Shown: piece after piece, positions 21,071-30,340 of the stretch | Layout of the letters: each line of letters starts with the position of its first letter | How positions within the stretch are numbered: position 1 is the stretch's first letter | Source: Saccoglossus kowalevskii | Taxonomy: Eukaryota; Hemichordata; Enteropneusta; Harrimaniidae | Assembly (NCBI RefSeq): GCF_000003605.2 | Contig: NW_003140811.1 | Coordinates: forward strand, 1,912,635-1,946,473 | Reading direction: 5' to 3' | Length of the DNA: 33,839 nucleotides | Notes under the pieces: model-generated | What the model saw: the letters and a program-made list of their open reading frames with translations, nothing else | What the model was told of the DNA's origin: nothing | The model's database searches: none | Program-made: the position numbers and the translations under genes

Positions 21071-22890
21071 AATAACCTGTAGTGAATACGCCTTCGTAGT
21101 GATTAGATGGAAAACAAATAACTCATGATTCCATGAAACTTAGCCTTTGCAAATGATCTCGTCAGCAGAATAACGTATGCTCAACTAATATCTGTGTGAC
21201 AAGCGTGAAATTAGAAACGAGACCCTGACATTTTGGATAGCAAGTGGTACACCATTACTTCTGTTAATTATGTGGTGTATGGCACCTTAGTAAAATCTGA
21301 AGTGAGCTTATCGTATCCGTGTATAAGTCTGAGTAAAATGATGTATAAGTTTAGATTATAAATATATTGTGAAAGTAAAGAGCCAGGCTACAAACTGATA
21401 AATGACAATTAATTAATAAATTGTTTGTCGTTGAATATTTATTTCCGTTTTTATGATTATAAAAGATAAAATTAGGTGCCTATCATATAACAAAATTTGT
21501 ATTATTAAGGTAGAGATGCAGAGTTTGTGGGCACTTGGGAGTGAAATTTTTGTTTTGCTTTTTATTATCCAAACAGTCTTGGATAAATACTGTTAAAATT
21601 TTGTAGAATTGTGAATAGTGGAACATACTCAAAAAACGATTTTAAAATATAGATAACAGGTGTAAACATGCTCTCTTTTGAATGCTTAGCAAGATTTAGC
21701 AAGGCTGTACATAAATAATAAAAAAGAAACATGGTGAAAAAAAGAAATGACGGGATCTCCATATTATGCACTGTATTTAACTTTTAACAAAACGATAATA
21801 CATTTAAATATGAAACTGTAACAGCCATTTTAATTATGAGCATTAAGAAACTTCTTACTAAGTGAATTGTTATGCAAATTAGCAATTATCTTTTTAGTGC
21901 ACATCCCAGAACTTTAAAAAAATAGCTTCTAGACGCTTTGACCTTTTGTTTTGAAATTTTCACAAATGATTGACAATGTGTTTATCTTTAAAACGCCGTC
22001 GGGGGTATTGTTTTTGGTTGAACAGTGTTACAACAATCGTACAGACAACTAGCATAGGTGTTAATTTATGCAGAAACTTGAAGTAGTGACATTTGAGCTG
22101 CTGTTCTGCAAAATTGACAACTGGTAGACAGTTTTCAAGATGGCACTTTCTTCATAGTAAACAGATGTACCCATAAACCAATTTTGACAGGAAACAGAAG
22201 CATGGTTTAAAAGCTATTTTTTTTAAATCACTTTTGACCAAAAGGCACATTTTTGAGCATATTTCAAACTACTGTTGTCACACCTGTGATTTGCAACATA
22301 AAAGGGAAAAAATAAATTCAGTGAATGAATTTATTGTTTTTTTGGACGCCACTCTATTTTGGGATTTTGCGTAATCCACGTGTGTAAAACAATAGCAGAA
22401 AACAAACAACTCGCATACAGGAGCTCTTGTTCCCAGGGTTCCACAGGGTGGGGTGGAGTAATGCAGCTTGTCAGGGCGAAAGCTCTGAAATACAAGACTA
22501 CATGCAATGATACCAGTCAAAAAAACACAAGGTTAGTTTCTTACAAGTGGAGTAAACACATAACATAAAATATTACAGACACTTCACACATCCAACACAG
22601 TGAATAGGATACTTGCCAGAATATTCAAATGCGATAGAAATATTTATTAAAACATCCGCCCTGCTAAAATCGACAGAAATGCCAGACGGATTCAACAACA
22701 TGTAATCAACTCACTGACAAATTCACAATGGAAAACTAAAGTAATGAACAAGCAGTACTGGCTAAAAAAAGAGTCTTTAGTACAGCTAACGACTGTTCAG
22801 TAATAACCGTGTTGATACAATAAATAAAAGATACCACTGTGCACTCGCCGATAACTCGTCACTGCGAGAAACTGCAAATACGCCTCTTAT
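21071..22890. other. Non-coding stretch
   Basis: AT-rich. A short GC-richer patch at 22415-22500 gives small overlapping frames on both strands (22278-22520 -, 22359-22568 +) but neither starts at a convincing ATG. It may be a fragment of a dispersed repeat, but no second copy is in this window. Confidence 0.3.
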
Positions 22891-22903
22891 GGGTCAAAGG
22901 TCA
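22891..22903 (+). promoter_or_regulatory. DR1-type nuclear-receptor site
   Basis: GGGTCA-A-AGGTCA is a direct repeat of nuclear-receptor half-sites with one-base spacing, the arrangement bound by HNF4 and RXR heterodimers. It lies some 700 bases from the CpG-richer block at 23.24-24.05 kb. Only the motif supports it. Confidence 0.3.
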
Positions 22904-23191
22904 TCTATAAAATCGTTGAAACCACATGTGTGGACAGAAAGTCAACACGAAAAATAAAATACATAGAATCTCAACATCAAAGAAGAATAAGTGTATACAA
23001 AACTCACGATCGCTGTCACTCACGGATATTTCAATCGAAAATACAGCTTCTGTTCACAAAACCTAAATCAAACGATGACGCGATGCCACTCAAAACGGCT
23101 CGTAAACAGCAATGACTATAAAATAAAATCGATGCGTAACAGCGTTTCCATCCACAACTTAACTATGAAAAAACTCCCTAAAAATAGCTAA

Positions 23192-23241
23192 NNNNNNNNN
23201 NNNNNNNNNNNNNNNNNNNNNNNNNNNNNNNNNNNNNNNNN
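23192..23241. other. Assembly gap of 50 N
   Basis: Run of 50 undetermined bases. The true gap length may differ. It falls next to the CpG-richer block, so an exon or promoter piece may be missing here. Confidence 0.99.
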
Positions 23242-24050
23242 TTAAGTGGGCTAATCCCTGATCGATTGCTTCGAGAAAGGGCTCTCTTACATCCAGTCAA
23301 AACGTGTTCGCAGCGAACGACTGAGAAAAACAATGTCGCGGCAATTTAGTCGCGCGCATCCGAAACAACAAAAACACAGCCAAGTTCACTTCAAAACACT
23401 TTTAACTCACTCGTATCTCTCTCATGCGGGTCAGGGGTCTCACATAAATAAGTCCGTGTTCGGTGAATAGCCTTTATCACGTCGCCGGCGTCTCTGAACT
23501 CCGTGCAAACTAGCGGTAATACTTCTGATCCCGGTCTTCGTGTAGCCACCTTGTCCTGTACGGCGTGCAAGTATGTTTGTCTTTGAACTGTTATCTTCGT
23601 CCTGTCTCCTCTCGCTTTCAGATTTCCTTGCTTCACTCACTTAGCTCTACACCAACTGTGCTCAAGTGTTCACAAGTCCAATCCCGCAACAGATTCACTT
23701 CGATGATACTGACGTCTTCCGAGTCAACCCGAACTTGGCCTCGTAACGGTTACATCATAATATAAGAACACGCCGGGTGATCGTGATATAAACACCGCGG
23801 TAATTGTAATAGTTTGTCTGGTGGGTGTTTGTAGTTGGTATATAAATTCACTTCAATGTAGTCCAACCTGTAAATTCATAACATCACCAAGTACCAGCTG
23901 TAATAATTAGTAGTGCACTAAGGTGACTCTCAAAGCTGTTCCCATGGCAACACACTTCAGTGCGGTTCATAGCCGTCGTTGGCTCCATGACGTGTCGCTG
24001 CGCCTCCCTACTCATGCGGCTACTCAATGATCGTGGTTAAATAAAAATCC
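23242..24050 (-). promoter_or_regulatory. CpG-richer block, candidate promoter / first exon of a minus-strand gene
   Basis: Base composition is visibly richer in G+C and CpG than the surroundings. On the minus strand an open frame covers 23636 down to 23391 but has no ATG start. A donor-like GA|GTGAGT occurs at 23409-23416 (minus). Upstream on that strand lies an RFX X-box-like word, GTTCCCATGGCAAC (23938-23951, + strand reading), and a TGACGTC half-CRE at 23710-23716. This resembles a 5' UTR exon and promoter. No coding domain is recognised, and the downstream exons would fall in the gap or beyond, so the call is tentative. Confidence 0.25.
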
Positions 24051-26111
24051 CCTGTACACAATCACGTCAGAAACAAACGTCCCTATCTCGACGCAATCAC
24101 AAAAACAGTGCTAATTATAAAAAAACTTGTTACCATTGACAAATGTCATGTTAAAAAACATCAACCGTGTCCAATCAATCACATATAAAGGGTGAGCAAG
24201 TCAACATGCACGCATAAAATATACAGATATGGGTATTTTAATATAGCTACATGAACGTATTAACTCGTGATGAATGATGACTCATATGAACATATACACA
24301 CATACTCCTGAATACTTAGTATGCCTGAATACATTGTGCTGTCACGCCTGCTAAACCTTGTGCGTTAAGTGAAAATTGCTGATGAAAACATGGAGATCAT
24401 TTGTACCACTAATTTATCATACAGCGATGTTCCAGGCAATGCAGAGAATTACACCGATTCAAATCTGTAGACTGGAATGAATACTGCCAACATAATGTAA
24501 TACTACAGTGTTTACTATTAACTTTTGAAAACCACAAGTGGCATGGAATTGGACTGTATAATTCTTATAAATACAATTACTTTTCACATCATGTTACCTC
24601 ATCTTCTTCATAGCTTAACTGAATAAGAAATGGTTTCAAATTATTAGTGTTCATTCGTTGAGATCGTTAGTTGTAAGAAATATATAAGTAGTTTTTTGTC
24701 CTGGCTTCAAAGACACTGTGGATGCTGTGAAGTGCTTGTCTAGTTAATTTTTTGAGTCTGTCTTTCTTCGTCAATCATCTGAGTTGACTAAAATATCATC
24801 GAGTTTGAATAATATTATTTTCATAAAATATGATTAAATGTTTACTATATATACATATTTATATATAATTCTAATCTAACAGCTAACATTGTTTACTACA
24901 TGATAGTACTGGTTGTTTTACTTAACATCATTAATAAATATAGATACACCCAGGTTATTGTAATTGTCTTCTGCCCGTTATTCAAATTGCTTTGTATACA
25001 CCTTGTATTATAAAAGGAGTAAATCGACTACTTCACAATGCTCAGTATTTGGGCAACATCATTTGGGATAACATTTTTTCGTTGATAATTTTAAATGATC
25101 ATTTGTCATTTGAAATATTTTTTTATCTAGGCTGTATGACGTGGAAATTGCTATATATTGGCAACGTCAAATATGGATTTATATTATAAAACTACGTATC
25201 GACGCCACTAACGTTCGTGTTTCCATACGCGTAATATGGGATTTTTTGTCATATACTCGTTTATATTAATGTCTAGAAACTGATATTTCTGTTAATATAT
25301 TTTGACATCGCTTGGAAACATGTATCAAACATTAAGTTCAATTGCAATACGTTCAACACCATGCGTGGAAATATGTGTGCAAACGTCAGTCATATTTGAT
25401 ATTGTAATAAATTAGGTTTCATATTATTGAAAACTGCCAATAAAATATATTAAGCTGAACTAGATTAGTTCAAGCAAGATCATTTTCTTTTACAACAAGG
25501 CATTGACGTAATTGTCAGTCAATAATTGAATTATTACATTGTCATGGCAACCAAAGCAAAAAAAAAGTGAGTATGTTGTGAAACAGTTCTCAACGAGTCA
25601 TAATTAGTCAGTATACGGATATATATGAGACATTGATCACAAATACATAATGTTCTTGTCAGTAAACTTTTAAATTTAAGGTTTCTGTTTCAGATGACCT
25701 GTGTAGAATATAAATGTAGTATCGAATAAAATGACCCGTCATAGCATAGAAAGGATATATTATGATATGATGAACCAATATTATCTCCGACGGCCACAGA
25801 GATATCAATACTTATTAAATTCAATATGTAATGAATTGGTATTGTGCCAAGTAATTTCCGACTTGAATTAGTGACTATAAGCAAACTAGTTTGTAGGAGC
25901 ACTGTTTGTACAATACCAAGCACCAAGTACAGTCTTTTCTCCACCAACTAACATCATATATCCCCAGATAGTATTGCTTTGATTCGCACCCCGTCAGAGA
26001 TTGCGTAAATCAGTTTATAAATGTTATATTTTAGCAATTCGTTCAGTTTCAATCTAATCCACTGTTTAATTATGCAATGGTCGCATTCAACTATTTTATG
26101 TGACTCCTTGG
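24051..26111. other. Non-coding stretch
   Basis: No gene recognised. The frames at 24992-25189 (+) and 25690-25947 (-) are AT-driven. An X-box-like word, ATTGTCATGGCAAC, lies at 25538-25551. Confidence 0.35.
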
Positions 26112-26115
26112 TTAA

Positions 26116-26200
26116 AGCAGGGGAGTCGTCACCTGCGCATGCGTCATATGCCCATAGCGTATGACAAACAGCAGTCATGGCGACACAACAAAACAAATTT
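26116..26200 (+). mobile_element. TTAA-MITE, truncated second copy
   Basis: TTAA at 26112-26115 is followed by AGCAGGGGAGTCGTCACCTG and GCATGCGTCATATGCCCATAG. This matches the right terminus of the 20-kb element read inward (GTCGTCACCTACGCATGCG, GGCCATAGCG) and, further in, GCGACA.AACAAAA of its left half. No matching right terminus or TTAA is found downstream, so it is truncated or rearranged. Confidence 0.6.
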
Positions 26201-26862
26201 TCTTTGTTAGCAACAACATTGTCAAGACAGTATGTTTATTTATGTGCCACATATGACCAGAAGGCGCATATATGTTGTCGTTTAGTTAGTTGTTCAGGAA
26301 GAATATAATTACTTACAAATAATGCCACGTGACATCACTTCTCAGTAATTGCAGTACCTTACAATTTACGTTTTCGGATCAAGCCAATTCACATATTTTA
26401 CTCACTGTCACTGGGTGTGTGAGATGTTTACGGAGCGCTGCACACATGCGCATACGTATGGTTGCATAGCACAATCTCTGATTTTATAATATTAGTAGAT
26501 CGGCAGAAAATACTGGCGCGATGGGAAAAATGTGAATCGGAAATACAAAATTATCAGAAACCATTGACGGGCAACAATTTTGTTATAGTAGAATTATATA
26601 ATAATATGGCTTTAGAAATAGCAAATGCCCCATCGCCTGTTGGGAATGCCTCCAAAACCATAATATACTACCAACAAAGGAACGAACGTTTTAGATATTA
26701 CTGACGTTACGAAGTTTAGTGGAACGTGAATTTGCTGTTAACATCTCGCACACGGAGAACGTAAATATTCCCGCACTGTAAAATCTGCACAGAGTTTGTA
26801 TGTAGAAACTCCTTCACCACGTTTCCTAGCGCGTCTTGCAGGGCCGTCTCTGGGTTTTCTTT
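26201..26862. other. Non-coding stretch
   Basis: The 80-codon + frame at 26462-26704 opens on TTG and contains no motif that I recognise. A CCACGTGACATCAC stretch (26326-26339) includes an E-box. Nothing else. Confidence 0.3.
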
Positions 26863-26970
26863 TCACAGCCGCTTTTGTCGACTACATACTAGTTTGTATG
26901 CAGTGAGATTCGAAGCATTATGTTTTCTGATTTCTAGCTTCTTGTTCAAGCGTCCACCCGAAGCTGCCAT
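26863..26970 (-). CDS. Possible first coding exon or small ORF (MAASGG...)
   Basis: ATG at 26970 on the minus strand has A at -3 and G at +4 and opens a 35-residue frame beginning MAASGGRLNKKLEIRK, ending in TGA at 26865-26863. A donor-like GTATGT begins at 26889, so the reading could instead splice out after NLTAYKL. A YY1-type AAGATGGCGG word on the same strand lies about 215 bases upstream, and such words often mark animal transcription starts. The peptide is not recognised and no second exon is identified. A chance frame remains quite possible. Confidence 0.2.
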   Translation of the reverse strand: MAASGGRLNKKLEIRKHNASNLTAYKLVCSRQKRL

Positions 26971-27185
26971 ATTCGCAAAAAATGTGATAAATTGTAGAAA
27001 ACGCGGCGTGCCTGGTTCTTGTTTTCGCGGGGAAAACAGTAGAATTAACATATGACCACGTGACCCATGTCCGGGTTAATATACAAACCAAGTCGGCTTC
27101 AAGCTACATTTGCGTTCATACTGGAACCACAGTCAGCTGGCGCACACGTGATAATTAAAATAAATACGATATTTACTATATGGGG

Positions 27186-27196
27186 CCGCCATCTTG
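27186..27196 (-). promoter_or_regulatory. YY1-type site (CCGCCATCTTG on +)
   Basis: On the minus strand it reads CAAGATGGCGG, the classic YY1 word found near start sites in sense orientation. Together with the ATG at 26970 it suggests, without proving, a minus-strand promoter. Confidence 0.3.
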
Positions 27197-27371
27197 AATG
27201 CAGCATAAAACTAAATAAGAGACAATTTGTGAAACGCGTTTTTTAAGATTCCTACAAATCAGGACAAAAATATCAAAATTTCACAAAAATGCGATCCGTT
27301 GGGGTTATGTTAAGCCAACCGATAACAAAATTCGGATGAATTCGTCGTTATTGTGTGGAAAAATCCCGTAA

Positions 27372-27547
27372 ATACGAACACCTAATTACACGAAGAACAT
27401 AGAACACTTTCATGGGGTATTTGAAACCAAAAATTGTCATTCCAGCTCAGCAGCCAATCAGCGACGGCCTTACAGTCATATGACAATTTCGGTTTCAAAT
27501 ACCCCAATAAAGTGTTCTATGTACTTCGTGTAATTAGGTGTTCGTAT
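27372..27547. mobile_element. Foldback element with 68-bp arms
   Basis: The left arm 27372-27440 and right arm 27480-27547 are reverse complements with about three differences, one of them a single-base indel. They begin ATACGAACACCTAATTACAC and end in ATTGTCAT on the left arm. The 39-base loop is GC-richer (27441-27479). High arm identity implies a recent origin or ongoing correction. I find no convincing target duplication at the borders. No protein is encoded; the 66-codon minus frame overlapping it is incidental. Confidence 0.72.
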
Positions 27548-27559
27548 GCAAGCTGGCTG

Positions 27560-27638
27560 TGACTGGAACCTCGAGTCGCCTGAGCCACATCGTAACCACC
27601 TCCCCGAGGTGGTTCGCGATATAGCCGGCTTCGATGTG
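27560..27638 (-). other. tRNA-promoter-like segment with nested stems
   Basis: On the minus strand TGGCTCAGGCG (27577-27587) fits the Pol III A-box consensus at every position. GGTTCCAGTCA (27560-27570) is B-box-like, but only 17 bases separate the two starts, against about 45-50 in real tRNAs. Next to it AACCACCT / AGGTGGTT (27594-27601 / 27607-27614) forms a perfect 8-bp stem inside an outer CACATCG / CGATGTG stem. It may be a deleted SINE head. Confidence 0.3.
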
Positions 27639-27679
27639 ACTTCCATGTTGATCATAATTTTAATAATTCGAAACATGAA

Positions 27680-28112
27680 ATGTGTAATATAAGGTTATTA
27701 TGAAGATACCTCAAGATGAAGATACCTGCACAGTACAGCGGCAGTATCGACCGATGCGCAGCGGAGGTCGATGCGACAGCGTACTGTCTGAGTGCATACT
27801 TTGAAACATCTTCGTAATACCCTTATTATTATACATCTTTTCCTTCCAAAGATACATCATGGGAATGCCGAAATCCAAAAGTTTAGAACAGAATCAGCGA
27901 ACTTCTTTGTATGGAGTCCGGGCAAACCTTGGTGGCAGCCATGTTTGTTTTTATCATTAGAGGACACTCACGCGCGTAATCATTCCATAATTGGAATTCG
28001 CATTTCCTAATATAGTAGAATGAAAATACCCCGTAAAATACCGCAAAATTACGGCACGCTGTAACTTATGGCGTTACGGTGACAGATGTATAATAATAAT
28101 AATAATAATTAT
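27680..28112 (+). mobile_element. Composite repeat family, copy d (longest copy)
   Basis: It opens with the family foldback (AAGGTTATTATGAAGATACC to CATCTTCGTAATA and TTATTATTATACATCT at about 27823-27838). The shared body follows (GAACAGAATCAGCGAAC, GGAGTCCGGGCAAAC, GGCAGCCATGTTTG, CACGCGCGTAATCATTCC, TTTCCTAATATAGTAG). It ends with AAAATACCCCGTAA, GGCGTTACGGTGACAGATG and a TATAATAAT microsatellite tail. It is the only copy here with both the foldback and the terminal block. No open frame encodes a transposase or RT. Confidence 0.7.
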
Positions 28113-29885
28113 GAAAAGATTATCGGAGGTAAAAGTTTCAAAAAACAGTTTTCCACGAACATGAGGAGGCACTTTTTATTTCGATATATACCTTTAATAC
28201 TGAATGTGAACTCTGGTGGCATCTTGTTTTGCTATGTATCTTCCCGACAAAATGCAAATTAGAAAATCAGAATAAATATCACAATGCGTTTCTATTGGTA
28301 GCGACAGTCAATACGTAAACGTATTGCCTGTGTGTTATTCACCCGATTTGTCTGTTCTATCATGCAACCTCAAATATGAGACCGTATTTTAACACCCGAT
28401 AATCACTGCGCAGCAAACACTTGCATATGACATATTACGGGGAGATATGTATTCAAATTATGTAACTATTCCCCGTAATGTGCACCATTTGTTTAAATTA
28501 CAATAAATAATAATTACAACTAAAATGCTATGCTAGAGATGCAGATAAAGTTATGACACTCAACAAAAATCTACACTCGATAAATACATTATCAACTGTC
28601 GTCTTGACTACGAGTGGATGACTACATCATAATATACTCCATGCCGACGATTCGTTTTTAGCTAGTGGTTGTAAAATACAATATAACATTGTAGAAAAGA
28701 AACATATGGGAGCAGGGAGAGTATTATATAGCAGAAGATTACATAACATAAGGAGCAGTTGATTTAAAAAAAATTTGCAATTAGTGCGCACTAGTATCGG
28801 CACAAACTGCACTACTATCACTGAAACGGCACGAGTCATACATGAAACATGTAATAATTTCCCCTTCATATGTTGCCTTAGAACTCACGACTTCATACCT
28901 TTAGCGAGTTGTATTTTTATTTGGGAACTCCATGTATTATAAGGTTTGACTATATAAAAATGAACGCACTTGATTATTCAAACGGGTGGGACATGTGAGA
29001 TAGGAGGCGTTCGCTCTTTTCAAACATCTGACATTACTGCAATGTACTTGTTTTGCATTTTTCTTGTGAGTACTATTCAGTTATTTGACTGACTTGAACT
29101 TGTCAATTGTCGCCGAACTCATATTTTGTGTTCTTGCATTTGTTATTGTTTAGTGAGAACGAATAGTATTGCTTAGACTGTTGTTAATTTTGCTCTGTCG
29201 AACAACATATCTAACATTTCTGTAATTAGATTAACTTCACAGGTTGTTTGAGAACTCATCACTTGACAAACATATTACATTGTCAAAACCATATGGTGTG
29301 ATTGGTAAATGTATATTTCAATTGAAAGTTCATTATCGAAGTTTCATATTGTTGATATTGCATTTAATATAGATAATAATGGCAACAACAATCGATATCA
29401 ATATTCACCAATGTTATATTTAATTTAAAATACGCTTCGACATGTCTCATCTTGTTGTGTGCGTTGAACAGAAATGGTACTCGTTATAAGTGTCAGAAAT
29501 CAACCATTGTCGAAGATACTCACAAACAGCAGAGTGCTGTGCTGTGAAAATAAACCGAGATATATCTTTGTGATTAATGACAAACTGTAATAAAGGTGGT
29601 ACTCTATATAATTAAACACGAAACAAAATGTTAATGTTACTCCATAAGCGTATTATTATAAAAAAATAACTGCTTCCGCATTACGCATTGTATGTCGAGA
29701 ACATTATGTTTGTCTGTTTAGTATAGTTAATCGCACGAGTTGAGTGCGCACGCAGTTGTAAACAGCTCAGCGTTGAACGCACGTTAATTTATATAAATCC
29801 AAACGATGTATTGTATGCCACGTCATTGCTCACGAATAAATCAATTCATAACATTTGAGCATAGGCAATTCCTTTTTAATACCAT
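28113..29885. other. Non-coding stretch with one inverted repeat
   Basis: ATTACGGGGA (28434-28443) and TCCCCGTAAT (28470-28479) form a perfect 10-bp inverted repeat around a 26-base loop. The CCCCGTAA word also occurs in the composite repeat family. No gene recognised. Confidence 0.4.
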
Positions 29886-29889
29886 TTTT

Positions 29890-30007
29890 ATCAGAAACCT
29901 CCATCAGAAACTCAGTCATTAGAAGCTACCTGCCGATATTGATGTAGTTTCGAACCCCTGACATGGCCAACGTTTTCAACTCCAGGCGTCGTACAGTCAA
30001 GGTGCAA
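29890..30007 (-). mobile_element. Degenerate tRNA-like / SINE-like segment
   Basis: On the minus strand GGTTCGAAACT (29946-29956) matches the Pol III B-box at 10 of 11 positions. It is preceded by TACGACGCCTGGAG and CATGTCAGG, as in a tRNA D-arm to T-arm reading, but the A-box at the right distance is poor. The segment runs directly into the 42-bp tandem array. It is best read as a worn SINE head. Confidence 0.3.
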
Positions 30008-30025
30008 GGTCTGGTTTACAATAGC

Positions 30026-30340
30026 GGTTTACAAAATATTCCACAGTTACGTAGCTAAGACAATGCCGATTCACAAAATATGCAACAGTTACGTAGCTAA
30101 GACAATGCCGATTTACAAAATGTGCCACAGTTACGTAGCTAAGACAATGCCGATTTACAAAATATGCCACACTTACGTAGCAAAGACAATGCCGATTTAC
30201 AAAATATGCCACAGTTACTTAGCTAAGACAATGCCGATTTACAAAATATTCCACAGTTACGTAGCTAAGACATTGCCGATTTACAAAATATTGCACAGTT
30301 ACGTAACGAAGAAAATGCCGTTTTTCAAGATATTCCAAAT
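30026..30340. repeat. 42-bp minisatellite, seven full copies plus a partial one
   Basis: Units start at 30026, 30068, 30110, 30152, 30194, 30236 and 30278, with a decaying eighth from 30320. Typical unit words are GATTTACAAAATATGCCACA and GTTACGTAGCTAAGACAATG. Because 42 is divisible by three and the unit has no stop in two frames, both strands stay open: MPIYKICHSYVAKT repeats on + and AYFVNRHCLSYVTV on -. Nearly every difference between units changes the residue (I/M, H/N, Y/H, S/T, V/L, C/F), and only one that I see is silent. There is thus no sign of selection on a protein. Confidence 0.88.

Noticed and set aside
22278..22568. Overlapping frames on both strands around a GC-richer patch, including a short VPQGG stretch in a third + frame that resembles an RT motif
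   Set aside because: That frame stops one codon later and no other RT block surrounds it, unlike the fragment at 19.7-20.2 kb. Neither longer frame starts at a good ATG.
26462..26704. 80-codon + frame with a mixed-composition peptide
   Set aside because: It opens on TTG, has no recognised domain and no splice context that I can support.
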